Shown: positions 38,301 to 45,374 of the stretch, piece after piece
How the letters are laid out: the number at the start of each line of letters is the position of its first letter
Position numbering within the stretch: position 1 is the stretch's first letter
Assembly: GCA_022316685.1 (NCBI GenBank)
Contig: JAKJHU010000065.1
Coordinates: 3,714,322 to 3,778,321, forward strand
Reading direction: 5' to 3'
DNA: 64,000 nt
From: Progne subis subis
Lineage: Eukaryota; Chordata; Aves; Passeriformes; Hirundinidae
Made by a program: the position numbers and the translations under genes
The notes under the pieces: model-generated
Seen by the model: the letters and a program-made list of their open reading frames with translations, nothing else
Databases searched by the model: none
Told to the model about the DNA's origin: nothing

Positions 38301-40091
38301 ATCTCTGATAGAAATGTGCTTCTCTGCTTTTTAGTAACTGGGTGTGGATTGTAGTCATATTACAATCTCACGGAAATGTCTGAAACCCCCCAACTGGGTT
38401 TGCCTGTGGACATAGCTGTAATTGATTTCACTGAGGAAAAAAGATTGTTTTTCCTGAGGCTGGTGATGGAAAATGGAAAAGGCTAACTAGCAAGGAATGA
38501 AGAAATAGCTGAAAAATCCAGTATTTGATAAGAGTCCACCTCTCAAGAAATCCAAATAGGATTTCCTCTCACTTAGAAAAACTAAAACCAGCTGTAAATA
38601 AGATACAGGCAAATCAGTTTAACATTCGTATTGTTTTCAAGCGCTAAATTCCAAGTTGTGACAAGACGTTTCTTGGAACATTTTCTGCTATTTCCCTTTA
38701 TTTTTAAGCATCCCCCTTCATTTGAGTAGAACGGTGTACTAACTTTGTATACCAGAGTAGATAATGCTGTAATGTGTTAGATATCTTTAATACATTTCAG
38801 TTAAAACAAAACTTACTGACTTATTTTCCCCCCTCTAAATCATCTGATTGATTTATAGCACTAAGTGATTTTTAATATCCCTTCCCTTCTTTAGCCTTCC
38901 ATATTACAACCCGTCCCAGCCGTATTCATCGGCCTAATCCTGGCTTTCCTGTATTGGTGTTACGGCCCATTGTGGTAGCGAAAGGTACAAGCACTACTGT
39001 TCAGTCAATGTATGTTTGTCCCTCTCACCTGTTTGTGCCATTTCTGTATCAAATAGTGCATGGTGAAATGCTCACAGGGATTTCTTTACCTGAAGCAAAC
39101 CCTTCATTTAATACGCCATTCCGTTGACACTGACGAGCTGAGCAATCCACTAATCATTTAACATCTCTGTGATTTCTTTGACTCTTTAATAATTAACAAT
39201 TAATTTTTTTTTTCTAACTGGTGCTGGAATGTGCCTCTTATAACTTGGTCTCGGTTTGTCTTTAGCAAAATGGGCTGCCTTTTGCACAATGCTGCGATGT
39301 TAGGGCATGTAAGGAAACTTAATTGCTTAATTAACTATAAAAAATGAAGAGTTTGCCTCTAATAATAAAATTCAACAAGCTTTGGTTCCTATTCATGGAC
39401 TAGGAAATTCCTCTCTGACTCTAAACACTCTAATTTTTCTCACTATTACTGATGGAAAGATGGAAAAAAAAAAAAAAGACAAGAAATAGGTGGTTGGTTT
39501 GTATTCTGAACTCTCAGCTTGCATTTTCTCTTGTCTCTCAGTGTGTCTTCCTCTTAAAATGCCATTGTTGTCATGCAGTGTTGTGACAGTCTGTTAAAAA
39601 ACGGTGTTGTTAGGATCTGCTACATACTGAAAGTCCCAGATCTGGATTTAAACGGCCAAAAGTTAAAGATGTGCATCGGCCTCTGTGTAGCCTCGACTCG
39701 GCACGAGCGAGGTGTTAAACGTCTCGAGCCTCGGCACGTTCAGTGGCGGGTTTCTCTGAGGTGTGTGCAGTAACAAAGCCGGGAACAGGAGCTGCCACAG
39801 GCCTGCAGAGGCCCCTGAGCCACGAAGAGGCGCGGAGCTGTGTGCTGGAGGAGCTGTGCTGGGGTGCTCGAGGCAGGGCTCCTGGGTAACGCGCTAGTGA
39901 CGCTGTCAGCAGGTGCTCAGGACTTGCAGGAGCCACGAGGTAAACTGATTAGTGTGAACTAGAACAAACATGATATTGATTTCTTTTTTCTCTCCACACA
40001 GAGACAATGGCCTTGGATGCCTGTGATGGCAGCTTTGGTTGCTGTAACAGCCGTGGTGCTGTACCCAGGCCTAACCAGAGCTTCTCCATGA
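2258..40091 (+). CDS. SLMAP: SLMAP, sarcolemma-associated protein (5'-partial, 21 exons plus one alternative 3' exon)
   Basis: Spliced together, the exons encode 729 residues that match vertebrate SLMAP from just after the FHA domain to the stop. Recognised landmarks include SQELFQLSQYLQ, KHNYETTAKESLRR, QADNDFTNERLTALQ, TFIHQFIECQ, RTSKQKCFELQ and the tail WPWMPVMAALVAV. Every junction has AG/GT sites and keeps frame. Known of the family: SLMAP is a tail-anchored membrane protein of sarcolemma, ER, outer nuclear envelope and centrosome. It is part of the STRIPAK complex (with SIKE1, striatins and PP2A); its FHA domain binds phosphorylated MST1/2 and so dampens Hippo signalling, and it affects cardiac excitation-contraction coupling. 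Seen here: nearly the whole protein is heptad-rich coiled coil ending in a hydrophobic anchor. The FHA exons must lie upstream of the window. Exon lengths sum to 2189 bp; the first base of the first codon comes from an upstream exon. Confidence 0.97.
3127..3163 (+). CDS. SLMAP: SLMAP 37-bp exon
   Basis: This short exon encodes VIHAPLPSPVDK, the proline-containing linker after the FHA domain. Its first base completes the aspartate codon of the previous exon. Acceptor TTTTTAG and donor AAG|GTAATT are good. Too short to stand out as an open frame by itself. Confidence 0.95.
4596..4658 (+). CDS. SLMAP: SLMAP exon (NTPSMYSQELFQLSQYLQ)
   Basis: A 63-bp phase 0-0 exon coding 21 residues that end in SQELFQLSQYLQ, identical in memory to the mammalian segment that begins the helical region. 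Acceptor CTTTTTCAG and donor CAA|GTAAG. Confidence 0.96.
5676..5771 (+). CDS. SLMAP: SLMAP exon: first coiled coil
   Basis: A 96-bp phase 0-0 exon, 32 residues (EALHREQMLEQKLATLQRLL then AVTQEASDTSWQ). Leucines and charged residues show a heptad pattern. The frame stays open upstream into the intron to 5550, but the acceptor CTTCACAG at 5668-5675 and conservation set the true boundary. Confidence 0.97.
6043..6114 (+). CDS. SLMAP: SLMAP exon (LLSRLEVMGNQLQACSK)
   Basis: A 72-bp phase 0-0 exon of 24 residues beginning ALIDEDRLLSRLEV. It continues the first coiled coil. Acceptor TTTTTTCCTAG and donor AAG|GTAGGT. Confidence 0.97.
6764..6904 (+). CDS. SLMAP: SLMAP exon (ELIALQEDKHNYETTAKESL)
   Basis: A 141-bp phase 0-0 exon of 47 residues, NQTEDSIRKEL through VRKLSEVE. 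Near-identical to mammalian SLMAP from memory, with isoleucine for leucine after NQTEDS. Strongly charged coiled coil. Acceptor TATATGCAG, donor GAG|GTACTA. Confidence 0.97.
7551..7688 (+). CDS. SLMAP: SLMAP exon (SLSNTEDECTHLKEMNERTQ)
   Basis: A 138-bp phase 0-0 exon, 46 residues, from RSLSNTEDEC to IKDLSDKLK. Long coiled coil. Acceptor CTTACAG, donor AAG|GTAATG. Confidence 0.97.
8897..9065 (+). CDS. SLMAP: SLMAP exon (VAEGRQEEIQQKG ... NDFTNERLTALQ)
   Basis: A 169-bp exon that enters in phase 0 and leaves in phase 1, giving 56 residues plus one base. Contains KKELQHKIDEMEEREQELQA and the landmark QADNDFTNERLTALQ. It is the switch between the upstream phase-0 exons and the downstream run of phase-1 exons. 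Confidence 0.97.
9153..9203 (+). CDS. SLMAP: SLMAP 51-bp cassette-type exon (RLEHLQEKTLKEHNSL)
   Basis: Phase 1-1 exon of 17 residues. Its first two bases complete a valine codon. Acceptor TTCTGTTTACAG, donor TTAG|GTAGGT. Only 87 bp separate it from the preceding exon. Skipping would keep frame. Confidence 0.95.
9291..9640 (+). repeat. 50-bp minisatellite, seven copies
   Basis: Seven head-to-tail 50-bp units fill this stretch. Units 2 to 7 (9341-9640) read identical; unit 1 (9291-9340) differs at three positions. Each unit holds two related halves that start CTGGCAG and end in GAGTTCT or GAGCTCT, so the 50-mer probably grew from a shorter ancestor. It lies inside an SLMAP intron and is far more GC-rich than the DNA around it. 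There are no unique spacers between units, so it is not a CRISPR array. Confidence 0.98.
9641..9735. other. GC- and CpG-rich flank of the minisatellite
   Basis: About 95 bp of unique sequence with many CpG sites follows the last repeat unit, then composition returns abruptly to AT-rich intron. The left flank (about 9230-9290) is milder. I do not recognise the origin. Confidence 0.6.
9751..9770. repeat. (TA)n(CA)n microsatellite
   Basis: Alternating TA for about seven units followed by three CA units, just after the GC-rich block. Confidence 0.9.
10009..10059 (+). CDS. SLMAP: SLMAP 51-bp cassette-type exon (VQVDDFIPKINGSTEK)
   Basis: Phase 1-1 exon of 17 residues; the preceding base plus GC gives glycine. 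Matches the IQVDDFLPKINGSTEKE stretch of mammalian SLMAP with V for I and I for L. Acceptor AATCCTAG, donor AAAG|GTAGTG. Confidence 0.95.
10060..13431. other. SLMAP intron, 3.4 kb, no gene seen
   Basis: AT-rich intron. It has a T-run at about 10187-10204 and a (GT)n tract at 12092-12112. The hydrophobic open frame at 11658-11972 is a translation of T-rich sequence and is not supported as a gene. Confidence 0.8.
12083..12115. repeat. T-run followed by (GT)n microsatellite
   Basis: About ten T then roughly ten GT units with one AT interruption, within an SLMAP intron. Confidence 0.9.
13432..13494 (+). CDS. SLMAP: SLMAP exon (HFLSKSGGDCTFIHQFIECQ)
   Basis: Phase 1-1, 63 bp. The coded peptide matches mammalian HLLSKSGGDCTFIHQFIECQ with one F for L. 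This cysteine- and histidine-containing segment breaks the coiled coil. Acceptor TCTCTACTAG, donor CAGA|GTGAGT. Confidence 0.96.
13495..19101. other. SLMAP intron, 5.6 kb, no gene seen
   Basis: Large AT-rich intron. Apart from a perfect palindrome at 15842-15871 I see no RNA gene, retroelement or conserved exon. Open frames at 13823-14107, 14877-15152, 15580-15807 and 18111-18329 show no recognisable protein. Confidence 0.8.
15842..15871. repeat. Perfect 30-bp palindrome
   Basis: The 15-base arm ACTTTGTGATTTTTG is followed immediately by its exact reverse complement with no spacer. The symmetry stops at both outer edges (T at 15841, T at 15872). Confidence 0.97.
19102..19158 (+). CDS. SLMAP: SLMAP exon (IIDEGHLTKEEETKLLK)
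   Basis: Phase 1-1, 57 bp. The peptide NKIIDEGHLTKEEETKLLK corresponds to mammalian KKLIVEGHLTKAVEETKLSK, so this is one of the less conserved exons. Acceptor TTTGGCAG, donor AAAG|GTTAG. Confidence 0.92.
19159..22495. other. SLMAP intron, 3.3 kb, no gene seen
   Basis: AT-rich intron with an A-run near 19417-19429. Two opposed open frames overlap at 20157-20492 but show no family. No RNA gene or recognisable mobile element seen. Confidence 0.75.
22496..22579 (+). CDS. SLMAP: SLMAP exon (DFSDTLSPSKEKSSDDTT)
   Basis: Phase 1-1, 84 bp. Encodes ENQARVKESNDFSDTLSPSK then EKSSDDTT, a serine- and aspartate-rich, probably disordered linker that is likely phosphorylated (inference from composition and an SP motif). 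Acceptor CTTGCAG, donor ACAG|GTAAG. Confidence 0.96.
22857..22916 (+). CDS. SLMAP: SLMAP exon (AQMDDQDLNEPIVKVALLK)
   Basis: Phase 1-1, 60 bp. Matches mammalian AQMDEQDLNEPLAKVSLLK. The in-frame ATG at 22865 aligns with the MDEQDLNEP start I recall for the short, roughly 37-kDa SLMAP isoform; use of it here is inference. Acceptor with a T-rich tract ending TTTTAG, donor AAAG|GTAAAA. Confidence 0.95.
22917..27558. other. SLMAP intron, 4.6 kb, no gene seen
   Basis: AT-rich. Contains a 20-base A-run at 25133-25152 followed by a 12-bp inverted repeat (25160-25171 with 25188-25199). No coding exon or RNA gene recognised. Confidence 0.8.
25133..25199. repeat. Poly(A) run and adjoining inverted repeat
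   Basis: Twenty A at 25133-25152, then arms TAAAATTGTTT-type at 25160-25171 and 25188-25199 that pair over 12 bases across a 16-base loop. AT-only pairing, so weak as a structure. Confidence 0.8.
27559..27681 (+). CDS. SLMAP: SLMAP exon (ELIEAQ-type coiled coil, RTSKQKCFELQ)
   Basis: Phase 1-1, 123 bp. Begins DELQGAQSETEAKQEIQ and ends LARTSKQKCFELQ, clearly SLMAP. Start of the long C-terminal coiled coil. The open frame extends upstream to 27498 through the intron, but the acceptor TTTTACCAG fixes the boundary. Confidence 0.97.
28258..28332 (+). CDS. SLMAP: SLMAP exon (LLEEERKAYRVQVEESNKQI)
   Basis: Phase 1-1, 75 bp, 25 residues ending NALQ. Coiled coil. Acceptor TATTTGTAG, donor CAAG|GTAGG. 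Confidence 0.97.
28333..32155. other. SLMAP intron, 3.8 kb, no gene seen
   Basis: AT-rich intron with a small perfect hairpin at 30491-30516. No exon, RNA gene or recognisable transposon seen. Confidence 0.8.
30491..30516. repeat. Perfect 10-bp hairpin with 6-base loop
   Basis: Arm AAACGAGGCT at 30491-30500, loop GTAATA, and the exact reverse complement at 30507-30516. Intronic; the stem is too short for a typical microRNA precursor. Confidence 0.95.
32156..32476 (+). CDS. SLMAP: SLMAP largest exon, long coiled coil
   Basis: Phase 1-1, 321 bp, 107 residues. It runs from AQLRRLQEEIENLRKEKENE through AASERDTDISALQTEL and ELERWRKDASDYEKEI to SFQLRCQQCEEQQKEEASRL. This unbroken heptad region overlaps the part of SLMAP that pairs with SIKE1-type STRIPAK partners (family knowledge). 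The donor AAAAG|GTGCTT is weaker than its neighbours; the frame stays open past it to 32694, which is read-through into the intron. Confidence 0.97.
32587..32640. repeat. Interrupted (TG)n tract
   Basis: TG-rich stretch with several short (TG)3-5 runs broken by CA, AC and TC bases, about 110 bp after the largest SLMAP exon. Confidence 0.85.
33295..33412 (+). CDS. SLMAP: SLMAP exon (GELEKLKAEWISLEAECVKL)
   Basis: 118 bp, entering in phase 1 and leaving in phase 2. Ends SELQRQEKELS. Mammalian counterpart begins GELEKLRKEWNALETEC. Acceptor CACATTGCAG, donor CCAG|GTAAG. Confidence 0.97.
33728..33899 (+). CDS. SLMAP: SLMAP exon (SQKQSLALTSDISVLEMSRK)
   Basis: 172 bp, phase 2 to phase 0. Contains MSRKELENQMGSLREKHQRD and ends QAKDFQKE. 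Near-identical heptad pattern to mammalian SLMAP. Acceptor TTTTTCAG, donor GAG|GTAACA. Confidence 0.97.
33900..35332. other. SLMAP intron, 1.4 kb, nothing recognised
   Basis: AT-rich intron with T-runs near 34240. The open frame at 34389-34658 has no recognisable features. Confidence 0.8.
35333..35467 (+). CDS. SLMAP: SLMAP last shared coiled-coil exon
   Basis: 135 bp, phase 0-0, 45 residues: YERTQTMLSELKAKYEVAEQ to LKLLHEKGNN. This is the exon from which splicing goes either to the alternative tail at 38895 or to the terminal exon at 40002. Acceptor GTCTTTAG, donor AAT|GTAAG. Confidence 0.97.
35468..38894. other. SLMAP intron, 3.4 kb, no gene seen
   Basis: AT-rich intron. Overlapping frames at 36712-37032 (plus) and 36877-37095 (minus) are not recognised and lack supporting signals. 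Confidence 0.75.
38895..38984 (+). CDS. SLMAP: SLMAP alternative tail-anchor exon (ends GPLW, stop)
   Basis: Acceptor CCTTCTTTAG, then 27 residues PSILQPVPAVFIGLILAFLY with WCYGPLW and a TAG stop at 38976-38978. A donor (AAAG|GTACAA) follows only six bases after the stop, giving a 90-bp exon. Mammalian SLMAP has the same alternative anchor (I recall FIGLFLAFLFWCFGPLW). The hydrophobic core is the transmembrane tail; the two anchors are known to direct different membrane targeting. Inclusion replaces the tail coded at 40002. Confidence 0.95.
39364..39369 (+). promoter_or_regulatory. AATAAA, possible poly(A) signal
   Basis: A canonical hexamer 380 bp after the alternative-anchor exon. It could end a transcript retaining this intron, but it may also be chance in AT-rich DNA. 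Confidence 0.2.
39680..39940. other. GC- and CpG-rich block in the last intron
   Basis: A run with many CpG sites and CTCGAG/CTCGGCACG-type motifs sits in otherwise AT-rich intron, ending about 60 bp before the last exon. Frames at 39573-39773 and 39715-39936 look non-coding. Origin unknown. Confidence 0.6.
40002..40091 (+). CDS. SLMAP: SLMAP terminal coding exon, tail anchor ending RASP
   Basis: Acceptor CTCCACACAG, then RQWPWMPVMAALVAVTAVVL and YPGLTRASP, with TGA at 40089-40091. Matches the mammalian tail PWPWMPMLAALVAVTAIVLY (continuing VPGLARASP) except for small changes and one fewer residue after the LY. The hydrophobic MAALVAVTAVVLY is the C-terminal membrane anchor. Confidence 0.96.
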   Translation, partial: RQWPWMPVMAALVAVTAVVLYPGLTRASP

Positions 40092-40269
40092 GAACTGTTG
40101 TTGAATCCATACACCGTCCTCCCTTTAGAAGCTGGCAACATTCATATACTGAGGGAAAACAGATTAATTTTCTTCCTTTTTACCTCTTAATACAGCACAG
40201 CTCTGCGTGAGAACAGCAGTAGGGTCATTTGCTTTAAACTGTATAAAATGTATCTGTCTATAAAGAGGG

Positions 40270-40275
40270 AATAAA
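40270..40275 (+). promoter_or_regulatory. Proximal poly(A) signal AATAAA
   Basis: Canonical hexamer 179 bp after the SLMAP stop; would give a short 3' UTR. Confidence 0.55.
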
Positions 40276-41391
40276 ATTGTGATTCATCATACTGTGAGCA
40301 ATATTTTTGCTTACAACTTCATGCAAGTTTTAAATTAGTATGTTGGGATTCTGAATACTATAATGGTGGCCTAAAGCAGGCTTATTGGTACCAAATTATT
40401 TATAATGGCTAGGGTTGTGGACGCTGACTTTAGAATCTGATTGCTAGACTAAAGAGGAAAATACTGATGTGGTCATCCAAGCCAAGTAACCTTGCAGATA
40501 CTTGAGAAACAGATGCAGTGTGCTCAGTGCCTTTCAGTATGATCTATTTTTTTTAAGCTAGTGTATCGTTTTACTTGCTGTTAGTCACTGAGCTGTTGGG
40601 AACAAGACTTAAGAAAACTTCTCTTACCACGCCTTTCGAAAGAAGCATATTTTTCTTTCCTAAGGATCGCTTTATTAATGGGTTTTGGGAATAAACACAA
40701 TTCATGTCCAGCCTTAAAGAGATAGAGATACTGATGGTGAAGACCAGCCTAAAGTATTTAGTGTGCGCGTGTGCGAGTGCAAGCATGTGTGTTCTTGAGT
40801 GAACTAAGATGTTTCTGGGAGCAAGTACTTGGTCATTTGATGGACATAGTGCAGTGATTCAACTTACATTGACTTTAGTTTGAATGTAATTTATTATATT
40901 TCATCTATTTAAAGAGATACGTTCTTTAAAAGTATGAATACCTTCTCACATATCACATGTATCAGTTTATTTTTTCAGTCATTTTCTGACTTGACCTGGA
41001 GAAGCTCTTTTAGAATAAGCTTTTGTGGACATAACTTCATTAAGAGAACTGCTACATTATGTCTGTGATCAGCTGAGAAAATCTCGATACATAAAATACT
41101 ATGAAATTGGAATCATATACCTGATAAAGTATTGTCAGGTGAAGATGATTTTAATTTGGTAGTAAAATTTTATGGCTCCTTATCACACGGCTGTAAGTAT
41201 GATGCAGTGGTCCCCATTACAAAGTTTATTTTCTTTATCTGAGTACTATAACTATTGCTATTTGCTGACTTTTGGTGGGAATCACTGTAGTTAGTGCTGA
41301 ATTAAATGTTGACCGTAGTTGTCTTGTTCAGCTCAACAGTTCTGTCAAAAAAGTTTATTAAAGACTTAAATAATATGTTAAAGAATGGTAA

Positions 41392-41397
41392 AATAAA
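41392..41397 (+). promoter_or_regulatory. Middle poly(A) signal AATAAA
   Basis: Canonical hexamer 1.3 kb after the stop, in AT-rich sequence; use is uncertain. Confidence 0.35.
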
Positions 41398-41910
41398 ATG
41401 GCTCTGCTACAAGTAACCTCAAAATAGGGAGGTAATCTCAGCAATTCAATTGGCTTGAAAGAATGTTATGGCAATCGACAGATAGTTTAAATATTTAAAT
41501 AGAAATTTAGTATATCATTTACTTTGTGAGGTTTTAAGGGTCATTGTCCTTTAATTAAAGGTTCTATCTTAAGTTACGTGGGATTTCCTAATGGGAGGAT
41601 TATTAGTTGGAGAAAATAGTCCACAAGTGACTTGTAGAAAATAACTATTGTCATTTACTTCATTCATTGCATCCTTTTCATCCTTTTCAGTTGCAGGAAG
41701 CCACCCAACCACAGAACACTCGTATGCCAGTGGTACTTAGTACCTCTTGTATATAGGTTATTGCAAATATTGTTCTGAAATGCTTAACTTCAGAATTACA
41801 TTTTTTTAAGTAATTGTTTTAAATCTATTTTGTAAAGATATAAAAATACAATAGAATTTCTGGAGTACAGATTAAACTATTTGCACTAACACACGTGATG
41901 TGCATGATTT

Positions 41911-41916
41911 AATAAA
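41911..41916 (+). promoter_or_regulatory. Distal poly(A) signal AATAAA
   Basis: Canonical hexamer followed about 20-35 bases later by a GT-rich element, the expected layout of a cleavage site. The best candidate for the end of long SLMAP mRNA. Confidence 0.55.
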
Positions 41917-42051
41917 ATAATACTCTCCCTATGCATGTTTGAGTTGAATGTCATTTGAAAACGAGAGATTCATGCTAAGTTTCTTTTGCACTAGATATTG
42001 CCACAGTTACTAGGCACAATGTCTGCAGCATGTCAAGTAAGAGCAAAAGAC

Positions 42052-42069
42052 TTTTTTTTTTTTTTTTTT
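42052..42069. repeat. Poly(T) run
   Basis: Eighteen consecutive T on the plus strand. Confidence 0.95.
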
Positions 42070-42885
42070 ACCTTTTACTTCACACGTGCACTGGTTTAAG
42101 TTTTGGTCTAGCTGATCCTTCTTGTCTGTGGTTTTCAGAAGGAAGTGGGGTAGCAGAGGGTCGTAGAAGGTTTGGGAGCATATTGCCATGGAGGAGGAAA
42201 GGATGTGATGTGCCCATGGCAGGAGCAGTGCCTGCAGGTCCTGAGCGATGGAGGAAAGCCCTGCTGGGGGAAGGGAGCCTGATGCTGCCTCCTCACCTCT
42301 TAAGCATCTCAAACTCCCTGTTTGTCCCTTTTTCAGCTGCTGTTTCTTTTGCGGTGGATTCCCTTCCCTCCTCCCTGCTGGTAGCCTGTGGCATGAGGAG
42401 GGTGGAGCCTGGCAGAGCCGGGGGGGCCCTGCACCATCACAGTTCTGCCTGGGGCTTAACTCTGTCCTTGCATTAAAGATAAATGTCTTTTCAGAAACCT
42501 CTAGCCTATCAGAGAGCTGCAGTTTGAGGCCCAACATGGTTGTATTAAAGGAAGAATATTTCCAGTTTCATTCTGTGCACGGATGCATATTTGTATTATA
42601 TACACTGGTGCATAGTACACGTTGCATGGGGGTTTGTGCTTACAAGTATACCTGTGGTTCCCTAATACAGTGCCTTTTCCAGGAATTCTTGACATTTGCA
42701 TGTTCAAAATGACGAGGAATGGGCTAAAATGCACAGTTCAGTCTTCTGTTGTGAGAATCCCTGGAGAAGGGTTGGGTAACTGGGAAGCTGCTGTCCTTCA
42801 GTGCTTCTATACTAAAACACCAAGTGGAGTTACTTTGCAAGGACTCCTTGCACAAACTTCTGGGGGTTTTCATTTTTTGGTGTTG

Positions 42886-42938
42886 TTTTTTTTTTGTTTG
42901 TTTGTTTGTTTTTTTTTTTTTTCCTTTTTTCTTTTTTT
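42886..42938. repeat. T-rich tract with (TTTG)n core
   Basis: T-runs flank about four TTTG units; low complexity. Confidence 0.9.
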
Positions 42939-44305
42939 AATGATAAATGTGTGTGCTCTTTTACATTCATATTTAGGTTCTTTCTTTAGTGAGGCTTGAT
43001 TAGCTAAGCCTTGGAGTTGCTATACTGAGCAGCTTTTCACATGTGAGATGCTCCTCCACTTGTAAAACAAGTCCTCTGAGCTTGCACTGAAGTGTGAGGT
43101 TTTAAAAGGATTCCTCATAGTAGCAAAGTTAGTCAGAGTGTTGTTTTATCCGTTGCTAGTTCAATTTGGAAAATTTAGTATAAATCTTAGGATATCTGAA
43201 CACTTCTTCAGACTTCTGGTATCTTGAGTGAGGCACCTTTTTTAAATTCTGAAAGATTTTACCTACATGGGGACTACGATAGCAGGCCTTTTATTTAAAA
43301 ATATAAATATGTGGAAAATATAGTGTGATTTTCCTGTTCCTTGTGGTTGAATTAAATGCGTTCTTCCAGAGTCTTTGCCTCATCCTTTTTGCAGAATGTC
43401 TGGATTTTTTGGTGCTAAATGGAGAATTGTGAGCCTGCACAATGTATCGCAAGAGATCTCATTAAACAGTGAGAATTAGTATCAGATAACTGATAGCTGA
43501 AGCAAAGGTAATCAATCACCTGTGCATGTATTTTTGGGCTATATCCCGAAGTTATTTTTCTAATCAAGTCTTCTGAAGTACGTTACCTGTTCCAGATTTC
43601 TGTGTGCTTTATGTAAGATTTTGAATGTTTCCTGCCTTAATCCATAGGGTTCTGCCACTTGCAAGAATCATTTCTTCAGCTTGAATCTTCTCCATGACAA
43701 ATCCATTGCTGAATTCATTCCACCAGCAGCATCTGAGTGCTTTAAAACACCAGGTCACCATTAGGGCTTTTGGGAAGCCTTGGTCCTTTGCACTGGCTCT
43801 GCAAGTGGGGCTGGCTGTTTCACCAGGGGCCTTTTCTCCCCTCTGGCTATTCATCCACCATTAGAGTTTCATTAGCAGCTGTCTCAAAATTGAGTCTCCG
43901 TTAATAATGGCAGATGATCATAGAACAGAATTAGAAGCCATATTCTTTCCTTTTCTCTTGCATATACCTCTGGGTCTGTTTGAAGGGTGATTGCTTCCTG
44001 CAAACAGCTGCATTGAATCCCCAGATCCAGCTGATTTGCTCATCCCAGTCCCTCTTTGCACGTGCTTATGAACACAGGAATTCTTCTTTCTTCTCTGGTG
44101 AGGAATTGGGCTGCAGTATAGGGGATTATTTTCTGGCCTTCCTGGATTTTTACTTTGTACCCACTTGTTGAAAGTGAGCAGAGGTTTGTCCAACAGAGCC
44201 AAGTTCTTCTGCTTGGAAGAGAGGGGCTGCACCCATTCCTGCTTAAAAGCTACCAGTGTCCAACTAAAGGCTCCCAGCACTAGAAGGTAAATCAGCAATT
44301 GGAAC

Positions 44306-44345
44306 ACGATTTGATGGGAAGGGACATTACAGGCTCAAGTTCCCA
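44306..44345 (-). mobile_element. Possible very diverged CR1 tail
   Basis: GATGGGAAGGGACATTACAG resembles the reverse complement of the CR1 3' end (GGTTGGAAGGGACCTTAAAG), followed by a GTTCCCA stretch. Short and degraded, so it may be chance. Confidence 0.3.
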
Positions 44346-45157
44346 TTTGTAAAGGAGAGGAGAGCTCATCTGATCGCTAATTTGGATGTCAGAGTCATAA
44401 AACTTGAGTCTGATTTCAGCAGCAGCAGCAGAATGTCAAGAAGTTCAGCATCTGTTAGAAAAAAAGAATTCTTGCTTTAAGAACTTGAGAAAAAGGATCA
44501 GTCACCTCTGTAGATAAGGTACGTGAGCAGCTACTGTTCTCTCAAAAAAAAACCCAAAAAGAAGCCTCAAGCCAGTCCCCAACCTGTGTTTGAGTTCATC
44601 TTGCTTTGGCTCCCAAAAGTTGAACTCCAGTACATCTCTCTTGGAGGATGTTCTTTTGCTGCAAACGTTGTCCTGATCCAGGGATTTGCCATACCATGAT
44701 CATACCTTCCAATCTTACTTTATATGAATGGATTGAATTTTTACAATTTTTTTTCCTTCATCCCTCAAGTTTTTGTTGTCAGCTTTTTAAACTATTTTTA
44801 ATTTTCTGAATGTTCTCTTTTTGAAGAGTAGATGCCAGAATAGAACATGTCCTTACAGTTATTAGCCTTACTAACATCATATGAATAGACAATTAGCTTT
44901 TATATCCTGCTCTGGTATTCTTGCTTGATTGTCTACCAGAACTTTTGGGGGGTATTCACTGACTTCTTAGCTTCTAGATTTTAATCTTGTCAATCAAATC
45001 GCTGTACTCCTCACACACCCCAGTATGAGGCACACCCTGTGGTGTCTGACTTGGCAATATTGGTTGGTAAAAACCACTGCAGGCAGCCAGCCCAAGCAGC
45101 AGCCTGTCCCCATGACTGTTCAGCACAGCACTGAAGAGGTTTTTTATTTCCCTTCAG

Positions 45158-45228
45158 GTTTTATAGGGATGACTCCTGAAGCTTTATTGCAGATAGTGAG
45201 AGAAAAACTGATCCCTGAAGCACAATAG
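45158..45228 (+). other. Candidate orphan terminal coding exon
   Basis: A strong polypyrimidine tract and acceptor (TTTATTTCCCTTCAG) precedes a frame coding FIGMTPEALLQIVREKLIPE then AQ and TAG at 45226-45228. Read this way it would enter in phase 1. A poly(A) signal follows at 45375. I do not recognise the peptide and found no matching upstream exon. SLMAP's last exons leave in phase 0, so it does not fit as a simple SLMAP tail. It may be a chance frame, an unannotated gene end or a decayed retrocopy. Confidence 0.3.
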
Positions 45229-45374
45229 GGAAAATATTCATAGAATAATTCCTTCACCTAGTTTTCACCAACTGACAGCTGTTCTGTAACTTGCATTGTT
45301 AGTTACAGTGATAGTAGTGTAGCGATCACTTTTATTGGAATGTCGCAATTTACAGAAGTCTTGGTTTAAACACT

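Larger units (their letters stand above)
40092..41935 (+). other. SLMAP: SLMAP 3' UTR (inferred)
   Basis: AT-rich non-coding sequence after the stop with poly(A) signals at 40270, 41392 and 41911. The distal end is set by AATAAA at 41911-41916 followed by GT-rich sequence near 41936. Extent is inferred, not proven. The minus-strand frame at 40571-40786 is not supported. Confidence 0.65.
41936..45020. other. Intergenic DNA downstream of SLMAP
   Basis: No gene recognised. Overlapping frames of 125-175 codons on both strands at 42010-42999 are anchored on poly(T/A) tracts and show no family. A weak CR1-like tail may lie near 44306-44345. Confidence 0.7.

Noticed and set aside
39698..39707. TCGGCACGAG, matching the core of a common cDNA-library adaptor
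   Set aside because: The bases before it do not match the full adaptor and the sequence continues smoothly as genomic DNA, so coincidence is likelier than contamination.
41691..41757. Acceptor-like site then frame LQEATQPQNTRMPVVLSTS with stop
   Set aside because: It lies inside the inferred SLMAP 3' UTR before the distal poly(A) signal, and no matching upstream exon or family is known to me.
42010..42537. 175-codon minus-strand frame
   Set aside because: It ends in a lysine run from the poly(T) tract and overlaps two plus-strand frames; no recognisable domain.
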